Assembly: GCA_046091905.1 (NCBI GenBank)
Contig: JBJTCN010000045.1
Span: 1-27,603, forward strand
Source of the DNA: ZLKRG08 sp046091905
GTDB lineage: Bacteria; Actinomycetota; Actinomycetes; Nanopelagicales; Nanopelagicaceae
Length of the DNA stretch: 27,603 nt
Direction of reading: 5' to 3'
Shown here: piece after piece, positions 9,436 to 16,396 of the stretch
Layout: every line of letters starts with the position of its first letter
Numbering within the stretch: the stretch's first letter is position 1
The notes under the pieces: generated by a model
What the model was told of the DNA's origin: nothing
Database searches by the model: none
Seen by the model: only the letters and a program-made list of their open reading frames with translations
Translations under genes and position numbers: made by a program

Positions 9436-9846
9436 TTGCCTCGTAGAAGAAGCAGTTACCGCAGACAGCGTTTTGATAAATCATCACGTTTTCTAGCAGT
9501 AGCTGCTTTTTTCTTAGGCGTAATTGTGATGATTGGTTCTCCGTTGCAGAAATACTTTGCGCAACGCGCGCAGATCAATGCACTATCGGCACAAGTTGCG
9601 GCCAATCGCGCCGCACTTGAGGATGCCCGTAAAGAATTGGAACTTTGGAACGATCCAAATTACATAAAGTCTCAAGCACGTGCACGATTGCATTACGTAT
9701 TACCTGGTGAGCGCCAATACATTCTCACGAATGACATAACGCTGGAAGGTAACGACAAATCAAATAACGTTGCAGCCAATGTACCGACTGGCGTTCCTTG
9801 GTACACCAGATTAATTGCCACCGTAACTGAAGCTGGAAATAAATGA
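9436..9846 (+). CDS. ftsB: Septum formation initiator, FtsB/DivIC family
   Basis: This is a small bitopic division protein expected to form a coiled-coil complex with FtsL and FtsQ at the septum. The 136 residues show an Arg-rich cytoplasmic tail, one membrane helix near residues 18-36 (FLAVAAFFLGVIVMIG), then an extracytoplasmic coiled coil (RAQINALSAQVAANRAAL). The family signature follows: ELWNDPNYIKSQARARLHYV and PGERQY. The TTG start at 9436 has AGGGA about ten bases upstream. The gene lies directly after eno and overlaps the DUF501 gene by four bases (ATGA). Enolase-ftsB-DUF501-ppx is a standard actinobacterial order. Confidence 0.92.
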   Translation: MPRRRSSYRRQRFDKSSRFLAVAAFFLGVIVMIGSPLQKYFAQRAQINALSAQVAANRAALEDARKELELWNDPNYIKSQARARLHYVLPGERQYILTNDITLEGNDKSNNVAANVPTGVPWYTRLIATVTEAGNK

Positions 9847-10334
9847 GTCGCGAAGTTTCGCAATCAGATTTAGATTGCATTGGTATTCAGTTGCAGCGTC
9901 AACCAAGAGATGTGCATGCCATTGCTTATCGCTGTCCTTGCGGTAATCCAGCTGTCGTTGAAACTCCGCCACGTCTTGCAGATGGCACCCCTTTCCCAAC
10001 TTTTTATTACGCAACCTGCCCAAAACTAACTGGCGCGATCTCCACTTTGGAAAATGGTGGATTAATGGCGGTGATGAATGAACGTCTTCAAAAAGATGCA
10101 GAATTAGCAGGCGCATATGCCGCTGCTCATGATGATTACTTAGCTGCACGTGCTGCACTTGGAATTGAGGTTCCAGAAGTAGATGGCATTAGCGCGGGAG
10201 GTATGCCAGATCGCGTCAAATGTTTACATTCATTAATAGCGCATTCGTTAGCAGCTGGTCCTGAGGTGAATCCACTCGGTGATGAAGCGTTAGCAAAGTT
10301 ACCCAAATGGTGGTTAGACGCTCCATGCGAGTAG
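9843..10334 (+). CDS. DUF501 family protein
   Basis: This 163-residue cytosolic protein belongs to DUF501, a family of unknown function found mostly in actinobacteria. Visible features are RCPCGNPAVVETPPRLADG and FYYATCPKL, so three Cys residues lie in CPCG and TCP contexts that could bind metal. Also visible are an internal LENGGLMAVMNERL helix and a C-terminal RVKCLHSLIAHSLA segment. It is translationally coupled to ftsB through an ATGA overlap, and its TAG stop lies inside the start region of ppx. The conserved eno-ftsB-DUF501-ppx order agrees with the family call. I assign no function. Confidence 0.88.
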   Translation: MSREVSQSDLDCIGIQLQRQPRDVHAIAYRCPCGNPAVVETPPRLADGTPFPTFYYATCPKLTGAISTLENGGLMAVMNERLQKDAELAGAYAAAHDDYLAARAALGIEVPEVDGISAGGMPDRVKCLHSLIAHSLAAGPEVNPLGDEALAKLPKWWLDAPCE

Positions 10335-11239
10335 CAGCAATTGATTGCGGCACCAATTCCATTCGCTTATTAATCGCTGATGTGCAAGGCGATAATTTCC
10401 GGGAAGTAATTCGGGAGATGGAGATAGTTCGGTTAGGTCAAGGAGTAGATCAAACTGGTGAATTTCATCCAGATGCAATAGCCCGCACGTTAGCTGCAGT
10501 TGATAAATTTGCAATTGAGATTGCAAGACGCGGCGTGGAAAAAATTCGATTCTGTGCCACCAGCGCCACTCGCGATGCTCGTAACCGAGATCTATTTATC
10601 GATGGTGTTAAATCAAGACTGGGAGTAGCACCTGAAGTAATTTCTGGTGACGAAGAGGCGCGACTTTCATTTACAGGTGCCACCAAAGAGCTACCTGATT
10701 CCTTGGCACCTTTTCTAGTAATTGATATTGGTGGCGGCTCTACTGAATTTGTAATTGGAAATCGAAGTGTGGAGCAAGCCAAGAGTGTAAATATAGGTTG
10801 TGTGCGCATGTCTGAACGTCACTTTCTTTCAGATCCTGCCACGCAAGATGAAATTGAGAGTGCTCGTAGAGATATCCAAGGAGCAATTTCAGAAGCAGCA
10901 AAAGTTGTTGATATCAAAAGCGCCAAATCACTGATTGCAGTGGCGGGTACTGCAACTACGGCAGCGGCGGCAGCCCTCGATCTTCCGCAATACGATCGTT
11001 ATGCAATTCATCTATCTAGAATTTCAGCAGAGAAAACCCACGAAGTTTCAGAGATGTTCCTAAAGATGAATCGTGCTGAACGCGCAGCGCTTGGTTATAT
11101 GCACCCTGGACGAGTAGATGTAATTGGAGCTGGCTCTTTAGTGCTTTCAGAGATTGTAAAAGCGGTAGGCGCTAAAGAATTTATTGCTTGCGAATCTGAC
11201 ATTTTGGATGGCATCGCATTTAGTCTTGGACAGAGTTAA
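10325..11239 (+). CDS. ppx: Ppx/GppA family phosphatase
   Basis: This is an ASKHA-fold phosphatase acting on polyphosphate and/or (p)ppGpp. ATG 10325 (MRVAAIDCGTNSIRLL) is chosen over the in-frame ATG 10307 because the family fold begins right at the first phosphate loop; the start overlaps the DUF501 stop by ten bases. The protein has 304 residues, the short actinobacterial single-module form without the C-terminal HD-like half of E. coli Ppx. Motifs are phosphate-1 AIDCGTNSIRLL near 5-16, catalytic-Glu region SGDEEARLSF, phosphate-2 VIDIGGGSTEF near 132-142 and AVAGTATT near 200. The split between polyphosphatase and pppGpp hydrolase activity cannot be made from sequence alone. Some close mycobacterial homologues reportedly act on short-chain polyphosphate. 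Confidence 0.9.
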   Translation: MRVAAIDCGTNSIRLLIADVQGDNFREVIREMEIVRLGQGVDQTGEFHPDAIARTLAAVDKFAIEIARRGVEKIRFCATSATRDARNRDLFIDGVKSRLGVAPEVISGDEEARLSFTGATKELPDSLAPFLVIDIGGGSTEFVIGNRSVEQAKSVNIGCVRMSERHFLSDPATQDEIESARRDIQGAISEAAKVVDIKSAKSLIAVAGTATTAAAAALDLPQYDRYAIHLSRISAEKTHEVSEMFLKMNRAERAALGYMHPGRVDVIGAGSLVLSEIVKAVGAKEFIACESDILDGIAFSLGQS

Positions 11240-11276
11240 CGCTTTACATATTTGGAAAATTAAGAAATTATGAGTT

Positions 11277-12668
11277 ATGACTAAAAAGCAGCTGGTCGCA
11301 GGAGTTGACTCTTCAACTCAATCGGTAAAGATAGTTTTATGCGAAATTGAAACTGGTGAGATTAAAAAGACGGTTACTCGGCCTCATCCAGATGGCACAG
11401 AAGTAGATCCAAACCACTGGCTCTCAGCTCTAGAAGATGCGCTAGAAGAGGCCACCAACTTCGCCGAAATCTCTGCAATTGCAATTGGTGGACAACAGCA
11501 TGGAATGGTTTTGCTTGATGAAAATGGTCAGGTGATTAGACCAGCTTTACTTTGGAATGACACCAGATCAGATAAGACCGCAGAGGCTTTAAATGCAGAG
11601 TTTCCAGATATCGCCAAATTAACAGGTTCGCAATTAGTTGCATCCTTTACCGCGGCCAAAGTTCGTTGGGTTGCGGAGCACGAGCCAGAGAATATCGCCA
11701 AAGTTGCGGCAATCTGTCTGCCGCATGATTGGCTATCTTGGAAGTTAACTGGCTCTACAGATTTGAATGATCTATTTACAGATCGTTCGGATGCCTCAGG
11801 AACGGGATATTTCAATCCAAGTACAAATGAATATCTGCCAGAAATATTAAAATCAATTTTGAACTCTGATCGCAAAGTTGTTTTGCCAAGAATTGTTTCA
11901 GCTAATGAATTTGGCGCAAAAAGCGCAAAGGGAATTCCAATTGCCGCAGGATGTGGCGATAATGCCGGCGCAGCACTGGGTATTAATTCGCAAATTGGCG
12001 ACATGGTAATTTCACTTGGTACGAGTGGAACTGCATTTATTTCTACTAAGACCGCTACACATGATCAAAGTGGCGAAGTTGCTGGTTTTGCCGATGCCAC
12101 TGGAAATTTCTTACCGCTTGCCTGTACTCTAAATGCAGCGAAGATTTTCGCCACTGTTGCAAAAACCTTAAATCTCTCATTTGAGGATTTCAGCCAAGCA
12201 GCACTTTCAGCACCTATAGGTGCAAATGGACTTCGATTAATTACTCACTTTGACGGCGAGCGAACTCCAAATAAACCTAATGCCACCGGTTCCTTCTACG
12301 GCATTACTCATGAGAATTTCACCTCGGCAAATATTTCTAGAGCCGCAATCGAAGGGGTAATTGCTGGAATGCGTTATGCCGCCGAAGCAATTGCAAAATT
12401 AAATGTTCCAATTAATAGAGTGATTCTGGTTGGCGGCGCGGCTAGAAATCAAGCAGTACAAGAAGTTGCGGCGACATTTTTTGATTACGAAATTGCAGTT
12501 CCAGAACCCGGCGAATATGTGGCGCTGGGGGCGGCAAGACAGGCAGCCTGGGCCCTTTCAGGAAGCGATACTCCGCCAAATTGGAACATTTCTAATTTTA
12601 AGATTATTGAAAAGAAAGCCAATTCACATGATCTCTATCTGGATTACGAACGCTTGATTCGCGGTTAA
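11277..12668 (+). CDS. xylB: FGGY-family sugar kinase, probable xylulokinase
   Basis: This is a probable ATP-dependent D-xylulose kinase feeding the pentose phosphate pathway. The 463 residues are typical of the family. The N-terminal FGGY domain starts VAGVDSSTQSVK and carries the xylulokinase-like GGQQHGMV near 71-78, then LLWNDTRSD and PHDWLSWKLTG. The C-terminal domain begins near AAGCGDNAGAALG, where the Asp (about 226) is the expected catalytic base, followed by SLGTSGTAF and the nucleotide-binding ILVGGAARNQAVQE. No xylose isomerase, transporter or regulator lies nearby, so a different ketose or pentitol substrate is possible. Only 37 bases separate it from ppx; they hold TTTACA (11243) and AATTAT (11266) with a 17-base spacer, a weak candidate promoter. 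No clear Shine-Dalgarno sequence is present. Confidence 0.85.
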   Translation: MTKKQLVAGVDSSTQSVKIVLCEIETGEIKKTVTRPHPDGTEVDPNHWLSALEDALEEATNFAEISAIAIGGQQHGMVLLDENGQVIRPALLWNDTRSDKTAEALNAEFPDIAKLTGSQLVASFTAAKVRWVAEHEPENIAKVAAICLPHDWLSWKLTGSTDLNDLFTDRSDASGTGYFNPSTNEYLPEILKSILNSDRKVVLPRIVSANEFGAKSAKGIPIAAGCGDNAGAALGINSQIGDMVISLGTSGTAFISTKTATHDQSGEVAGFADATGNFLPLACTLNAAKIFATVAKTLNLSFEDFSQAALSAPIGANGLRLITHFDGERTPNKPNATGSFYGITHENFTSANISRAAIEGVIAGMRYAAEAIAKLNVPINRVILVGGAARNQAVQEVAATFFDYEIAVPEPGEYVALGAARQAAWALSGSDTPPNWNISNFKIIEKKANSHDLYLDYERLIRG

Positions 12669-12694
12669 CGCAAGCCAAGTCCAACTAGTAGACT
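12665..12694 (+). promoter_or_regulatory. Candidate promoter of the tRNA gene
   Basis: TTAACG (12665-12670) and TAGACT (12689-12694) are separated by 18 bases. They would start transcription about ten bases before the mature tRNA 5' end. The -35 box overlaps the xylB stop codon. The match is partial, so this is a plausible but unproven call. Confidence 0.4.
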
Positions 12695-12710
12695 CACGCC
12701 TGCTTTCTGC

Positions 12711-12783
12711 GCCCTTGTAGTCCAATGGCAGAGACAGAGGACTTAAAATCCTTCCAGTGTCGGTTCGAGTCCGACCAAGGGCA
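12711..12783 (+). tRNA. tRNA with anticodon UAA (Leu), short variable arm
   Basis: The acceptor strands GCCCTTG (12711) and CAAGGGC (12776-12782) pair fully, with discriminator A at 12783. The D arm is GTC/GAC with a GG-containing loop. The anticodon stem GAGGA/TCCTT encloses CTTAAAA, giving anticodon TAA at 12744-12746, which reads UUA. The variable region CCAGT (12754-12758) is only five bases, and the T arm is GTCGG-TTCGAGT-CCGAC. The genome encodes A-CC-G rather than CCA after the stem. Leucine tRNAs in bacteria normally have a long variable arm, so the shape is atypical. Leu identity is inferred from the anticodon and the A73 discriminator. Codon TTA is very frequent in this window, so the tRNA, if functional, would be heavily used. 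Confidence 0.88.
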
Positions 12784-12794
12784 CCGCTAGGAAT

Positions 12795-12818
12795 AACGCG
12801 CCCCGAAGGCGCGTTTTT
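12795..12818 (+). terminator. Rho-independent terminator after the tRNA gene
   Basis: AACGCGCC at 12795-12802 pairs perfectly with GGCGCGTT at 12808-12815 around a CCGAA loop, and the T-run 12814-12818 follows. It sits 11 bases after the tRNA and ends that transcript before the Bax inhibitor gene. Confidence 0.9.
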
Positions 12819-12860
12819 ACTTAAACGAAGACCCAAATGAAGACTCAAATTGAGTTACCA

Positions 12861-12866
12861 AAGGAG
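12861..12866 (+). promoter_or_regulatory. Ribosome binding site that decides the start of the Bax inhibitor gene
   Basis: AAGGAG lies six bases before ATG 12873. It selects this start over the in-frame ATG 12837, which has no Shine-Dalgarno sequence and lies close behind the terminator. Confidence 0.8.
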
Positions 12867-12872
12867 CAGTTA

Positions 12873-13673
12873 ATGGAGAGCAGCAACCCGGTTCTAAATC
12901 GATATAACCGTCGAGGCTATGCCTCAATGGGAAATCCAAATGTAGGCACTACTGGCTACGGCACCAGCTACGACGCGGTTGAAGGCGGTCAGCTAGAAGA
13001 TCTTTATAACGCACCGGCAGCATCTTCAATGCGCACTGGGCGTATGACCATGGATGATGTAGTTACCCGAACCTCAATTTTATTTGCAGTGCTATTAGTT
13101 ACTGGTGCATTTGCATGGAGTGCGAACCTTGGCCGAGGTGCGCTATTTGGAAGTTTAATTGGCGCAACGGTATTGGGAATGGTAATCGCATTTTCAAGAA
13201 AAGTTCGTCCTGCTCTAATCATGGTTTATGCAGCGCTCGAAGGAATCGTACTGGGCACAATCTCGGCTTTTTATGAAGAGCAATTTCAAGGTATTGTCCA
13301 ACAAGCTTTAATTGCAACTGCAGTGGCATTTGCTGGTGTGCTATTTGCATACCGTAGTGGCAAGATCTCAATTAGCGCTCGCGCAACCAAGATTGCAACT
13401 GGTGCGATTATTGGTTATTTGATTCTAGGCGTAATTAACTTAATTGGCGGAAACTTTATTTTTAATGGCACTTTCGGTCCATTGGTAGCGATCTTTGGTG
13501 TGGGTCTTGCGACTTTCTTCTTGACACTTGATTTTGATCAGGCGGCCAAGGCAGTTGCAATCGGTGTGCCACAGGAAGAGTCATGGCGAGTTGGTTTCGG
13601 CATGATGGTCTCAGTGGTTTGGCTTTACCTAGAGGTACTACGCCTACTTTCGATTTTGCGTAACGATCGATAA
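12873..13673 (+). CDS. Bax inhibitor-1 / YccA family membrane protein
   Basis: This is a multi-pass inner-membrane protein of the BI-1/YccA superfamily (TMBIM), whose bacterial members are proposed ion channels or FtsH-interacting proteins; the function in actinobacteria is not settled. The chosen start gives 266 residues beginning MESSNPVL, typical of actinobacterial homologues, after a strong Shine-Dalgarno sequence. A cytosolic N-terminal tail of about 60 residues rich in Gly, Tyr and Asn precedes about seven hydrophobic helices. These include TSILFAVLLVTGAFAWSA, GSLIGATVLGMVIAF, LIMVYAALEGIVLGTIS, FGPLVAIFGVGLATFFLTL and FGMMVSVVWLYLEVLRLLS. The Asp in LTLDFDQA matches the conserved acidic residues late in the family. 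It is monocistronic, between two terminators. Confidence 0.9.
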   Translation: MESSNPVLNRYNRRGYASMGNPNVGTTGYGTSYDAVEGGQLEDLYNAPAASSMRTGRMTMDDVVTRTSILFAVLLVTGAFAWSANLGRGALFGSLIGATVLGMVIAFSRKVRPALIMVYAALEGIVLGTISAFYEEQFQGIVQQALIATAVAFAGVLFAYRSGKISISARATKIATGAIIGYLILGVINLIGGNFIFNGTFGPLVAIFGVGLATFFLTLDFDQAAKAVAIGVPQEESWRVGFGMMVSVVWLYLEVLRLLSILRNDR

Positions 13674-13683
13674 GTTAAATTAA

Positions 13684-13714
13684 AAAAGGCCTCCGAAATT
13701 AACGGAGGCCTTTT
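13684..13714. terminator. Bidirectional intrinsic terminator
   Basis: AAAAGGCCTCCG (13684-13695) and CGGAGGCCTTTT (13703-13714) form a perfect 12-bp stem with loop AAATTAA. T-runs occur in both orientations. It serves the forward Bax inhibitor gene (stop 13673) and the reverse exporter gene (stop 13726). Confidence 0.93.
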
Positions 13715-13725
13715 GCTTTACTTAA

Positions 13726-15324
13726 CTAACCTAGGGTTTCGCCTGCCGCATCCTCTTTGGCTTTTTTGTAATCCTCATTGGTACGTAATGGAGTTTCACG
13801 AAGCATCAGTGCCAAGAAAAATCCAAGTGCAGTAATTGGCGCTGCAGCATAGAAAACTACATGGAATGAATTTACGAATGCCTGTAGCACCACATGTTGT
13901 ACATCAATTGGCAGAGTTGTAATTAGCTTTGAATTACTAGCGAGGCTCTTCATGGATTCAGGATCAATAGCAGAGACCGCTTGTGGATTGGTCTTAGCCA
14001 AATCAGCAAAGCCGCTCTGCATGTAATGAGCCAGGCGATTGGTAAGTACAGATCCAAAGAATGCAGTTCCGAAAACTGATCCCAATGATCGGAAGAAGGT
14101 ATTTGAAGAGGTAGCAACTCCCATATCGCGCATCTCTACCGAATTCTGAAGCGCAATCACAATGGTTTGCATTGATAAACCAAGTCCCGCGCCTACCAAG
14201 ACTGCATAAATTGCAACCTGCCAATAAGGAGTATCAATTTGCAATCTGGTCATTGAAAGGATTCCGATAGTCATGATTACCGCGCCAATAACTGGGAATC
14301 GTTTGTAATGTCCATGTTTTGAAATCGTCTTACCACTATAGATAGACATAGAGACAATGCCAAGCATCATTGGAATTAGTTTCAAGCCGGCAGATGATGC
14401 GGAATAACCTTTAACTACCTGCATGTAAAGCGGCAACATTACAATTGCGCCAAACATACCTGCGCCAATTACAGCGCCAAGTAACGAAGTTAGATTGAAG
14501 GTGTGATTCTCAAATAGATGCAGCGGCAGAATTGGTTCTGTTGCGCGTTTTTCTTGCAAGAAGAAGAGCACTCCGAAAATAATTCCGATTACTAAATAGG
14601 CAATAGTGCGCGAATCACTCCAGCCATTTTCTGGTCCATAGACTGAAAGAGTTAACAGAATTGGAACTACTGAAAGAATAAGTAAGAGCGCACCAAGATA
14701 ATCAATCTTATGTTCACGCTTAATTTTTGGAATATGTAAGACCATTGAGGTAATCACTAAAGAAGCTAAACCAAATGGAATATTTATGTAGAAAATCCAA
14801 CGCCAACCAGTAACACCAAGTATGTGGTGATGGTCAGAGAAGTAGCCGCCTAATAACGGACCGGCAACAGATGAAAGTCCCCAGACTGCACCAAAGTAAC
14901 CTTGGTAACGACCGCGCTCACGGGGTGGGACGATATCTCCAATAATCACGAAGGTAAGCGCCATCAAACCGCCAGCACCAAGACCTTGAAGTGCACGAGT
15001 TGCAATCAATTGACCCATATTCTGCGAGGCGCCAGCTAAGGCTGAACCAATCAAGAAAGTCACGATGGCAAATTGAAAAACAATTCGTCGACCGTATAGA
15101 TCTGAGATTTTTCCGTATAACGGAGTAGCGGCGGTAGAGGTAAGTAAATATGCCGTAACTACCCAGGTGTAATGGTTTAACCCATTGAATTCTTCGACGA
15201 TATTTTTTAGTGCGGTAGAGACAATGGTTTGATCAAGTGCAGCCAGCAGCATGCCGGTCATTAGACCGCCAAGTATGACCATGATTTCTTTATGAGTGAA
15301 TTCTTTGCGCATTTCATGTGACAT
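13726..15324 (-). CDS. DHA2-family MFS drug exporter (EmrB/QacA type)
   Basis: This is a proton-driven multidrug or metabolite exporter of the 14-helix drug:H+ antiporter-2 family. The 532 residues begin with a short basic tail, followed by ALDQTIVSTALKNI in helix 1 (the family LDxTIVNxALP-type motif). Motif A is GKISDLYGRR, and the motif C region is WGLSSVAGPLLGGYFSD. A second half follows with paired helices (GAVIGAGMFGAIVMLPLYMQ) and a conserved-looking NTFFRSLGSVFGTAFFG. The ATG at 15324 is preceded by AAGG about seven bases upstream. The gene lies 29 bases downstream of greA on the same strand, so co-transcription is possible although functions are unrelated. The substrate cannot be predicted. 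No adjacent TetR or MarR regulator is present. Confidence 0.9.
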   Translation of the reverse strand: MSHEMRKEFTHKEIMVILGGLMTGMLLAALDQTIVSTALKNIVEEFNGLNHYTWVVTAYLLTSTAATPLYGKISDLYGRRIVFQFAIVTFLIGSALAGASQNMGQLIATRALQGLGAGGLMALTFVIIGDIVPPRERGRYQGYFGAVWGLSSVAGPLLGGYFSDHHHILGVTGWRWIFYINIPFGLASLVITSMVLHIPKIKREHKIDYLGALLLILSVVPILLTLSVYGPENGWSDSRTIAYLVIGIIFGVLFFLQEKRATEPILPLHLFENHTFNLTSLLGAVIGAGMFGAIVMLPLYMQVVKGYSASSAGLKLIPMMLGIVSMSIYSGKTISKHGHYKRFPVIGAVIMTIGILSMTRLQIDTPYWQVAIYAVLVGAGLGLSMQTIVIALQNSVEMRDMGVATSSNTFFRSLGSVFGTAFFGSVLTNRLAHYMQSGFADLAKTNPQAVSAIDPESMKSLASNSKLITTLPIDVQHVVLQAFVNSFHVVFYAAAPITALGFFLALMLRETPLRTNEDYKKAKEDAAGETLG

Positions 15325-15353
15325 GGCGCAACCTTAGTCGTTTTAAATGATGG

Positions 15354-15827
15354 TTATGCGAATGGCTGAGCTTCAAGAATTGCTACTTGAAAAGTTTTTC
15401 CATTTGGCGCGGTGTAGGCAACGGTATCGCCAATTTTCTTACCCAAGACCGCGCTACCAAGAGGAGATTTTTCTGAATAGACATCTAAGTCGCCAGATGA
15501 AATTTCTCTTGAACCAAGTAAAAATTTCAATTCATCACCTGCAAAGTCAACTGTAACAACCATTCCTGGGCCCACCACTCCTGCTTCTCCAACTGGAGGT
15601 GCACCAATGTGTGCATGCTCAAGCATATGTTTTAATTGCTTGATACGGGCTTCGTTCTTACCTTGTTCTTCACGAGCTGCGTGGTAACCACCATTTTCTT
15701 TTAGGTCACCTTCGGCGCGTGCAGCTTCAATCTTCTTAACAATTTCCGCGCGCTTTGGTCCTTCAAGCTCGGCAAGTTCAGCTGTTAATCGATCTGCAGC
15801 CTCTTGTGTTAACCAGGTTTGGGTCAT
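15354..15827 (-). CDS. greA: Transcription elongation factor GreA
   Basis: GreA enters the RNA polymerase secondary channel and stimulates cleavage of backtracked transcripts. ATG 15827 gives 157 residues starting MTQTWLTQEA, the normal family start; longer in-frame extensions run into the upstream gene. The N-terminal antiparallel coiled coil carries EGDLKENGGYHAAREEQ, with the acidic tip residues Asp41 and Glu44 in the position known to coordinate catalytic Mg2+. The C-terminal FKBP-like domain includes GSREISSGDLDVYSEKSPLGSAVLGKKIGD and VAYTAPNG. It lies 26 bases downstream of the DUF4307 gene on the same strand, as in M. tuberculosis (Rv1080c-Rv1081c). No Shine-Dalgarno sequence is visible; a candidate promoter lies just upstream. 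Confidence 0.96.
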   Translation of the reverse strand: MTQTWLTQEAADRLTAELAELEGPKRAEIVKKIEAARAEGDLKENGGYHAAREEQGKNEARIKQLKHMLEHAHIGAPPVGEAGVVGPGMVVTVDFAGDELKFLLGSREISSGDLDVYSEKSPLGSAVLGKKIGDTVAYTAPNGKTFQVAILEAQPFA

Positions 15828-15838
15828 AGTGGTGGACA

Positions 15839-15867
15839 AGTGTAGGCAATAAATTAGTCGGCAGCAA
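15839..15867 (-). promoter_or_regulatory. Candidate promoter of greA, near-leaderless
   Basis: On the reverse strand TTGCTG (15862-15867) and TACACT (15839-15844) are separated by 17 bases. The -10 ends 11 bases before the greA ATG, so the predicted 5' leader would be only about five bases, consistent with the missing Shine-Dalgarno sequence. The -35 overlaps the end of the DUF4307 coding region. Confidence 0.45.
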
Positions 15868-16237
15868 AGCAACGAACTACAGATGCCGAAACCGAGTGCG
15901 CACGCGTTGGAATTTCAGTACTCACCCTTAAATTCTTTTCGCCAGCTGGGATTCGATGCACAACTTCTCCGACGATTATTTTGTCTAGATCTATTGCAGT
16001 TAACGTGCAATCAATTGCTTGATTTGGATCATTTCTAGTGATTTCAAAAGTGATGCCCATCGTTTTTTCATTTAGCTCTTTAAACGAAAGTAAGTTGGCG
16101 GTTACCGTGGGATTAGAGTGATAAAAACCAACCCAAAATAGCCAACCTAATAAGGCTACGAATATTGCATAGGGAATAAAGCGCAGCGGACTTCGTTTGC
16201 GACCATAACGGTCATCCATATCGAGTGCGCTACCCAT
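15854..16237 (-). CDS. DUF4307 family membrane protein
   Basis: This 127-residue single-pass membrane protein belongs to an actinobacterial family of unknown function. It has a charged N-terminus (DDRYGRKRSPLRF), one membrane helix near residues 21-40 (IPYAIFVALLGWLFWVGF), then an extracytoplasmic beta-rich domain of about 85 residues. The visible pattern is GITFEITRNDPNQAIDCTL and AHSVSASVVRCF, with two Cys residues that could form a disulfide outside the cell. In M. tuberculosis the homologue Rv1081c sits between greA and mca. Here greA is retained downstream but mca is not found upstream. The start may alternatively be the in-frame ATG at 16219, since no clear Shine-Dalgarno sequence decides it. 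Confidence 0.8.
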   Translation of the reverse strand: MGSALDMDDRYGRKRSPLRFIPYAIFVALLGWLFWVGFYHSNPTVTANLLSFKELNEKTMGITFEITRNDPNQAIDCTLTAIDLDKIIVGEVVHRIPAGEKNLRVSTEIPTRAHSVSASVVRCFAAD

Positions 16238-16243
16238 AAGCGG

Positions 16244-16249
16244 TATTCT
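16244..16249 (+). promoter_or_regulatory. Candidate -10 element of the small membrane protein gene
   Basis: TATTCT lies six bases before ATG 16256 within an 18-base divergent gap. No Shine-Dalgarno sequence is present and the -35 region is poor. If real, it gives a leaderless transcript. Confidence 0.3.
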
Positions 16250-16255
16250 CTCACT

Positions 16256-16396
16256 ATGAACAATCTGACTAAAACCAACTATGACGTAGGCGTCGCTGGA
16301 TCCATCACCATGATTGTGCTGACAGTTGCAGTGGTGGTCTTGCTACGTAGTTTTTATAAGCGTTTCACGAATGTTCGAAAAGACGATCAGAAGTAG
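16256..16396 (+). CDS. 46-residue single-pass membrane protein
   Basis: This short frame of 46 residues runs from ATG to TAG at 16394-16396. The protein begins MNNLTKTNYDVGVAG, continues with one hydrophobic helix near residues 12-30 (ITMIVLTVAVVVLL), and ends with a basic tail RSFYKRFTNVRKDDQK. The positive residues after the helix suggest an N-out, C-in orientation. The next gene starts directly after the stop codon with no gap, which supports real translation and coupling. I recall similar tiny membrane proteins with an RRxRxVR-like tail near mca in other actinobacteria, but cannot verify homology. Function is unknown. Confidence 0.7.
   Translation: MNNLTKTNYDVGVAGSITMIVLTVAVVVLLRSFYKRFTNVRKDDQK

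Noticed and set aside
9811..10158. Reverse-strand His/Gln-rich frame over DUF501.
   Set aside because: It overlaps the ftsB-DUF501 coupled pair and shows no family features.
12711..12783. The tRNA acting as an amber suppressor for ppc.
   Set aside because: The anticodon loop CTTAAAA fixes the anticodon as UAA, which reads UUA and not UAG; no CUA anticodon is possible within the seven-base loop.
12430..12848. Frames of 74-75 residues over the xylB end and the tRNA.
   Set aside because: One is a shadow of xylB; the other reads antisense through the tRNA and terminator.
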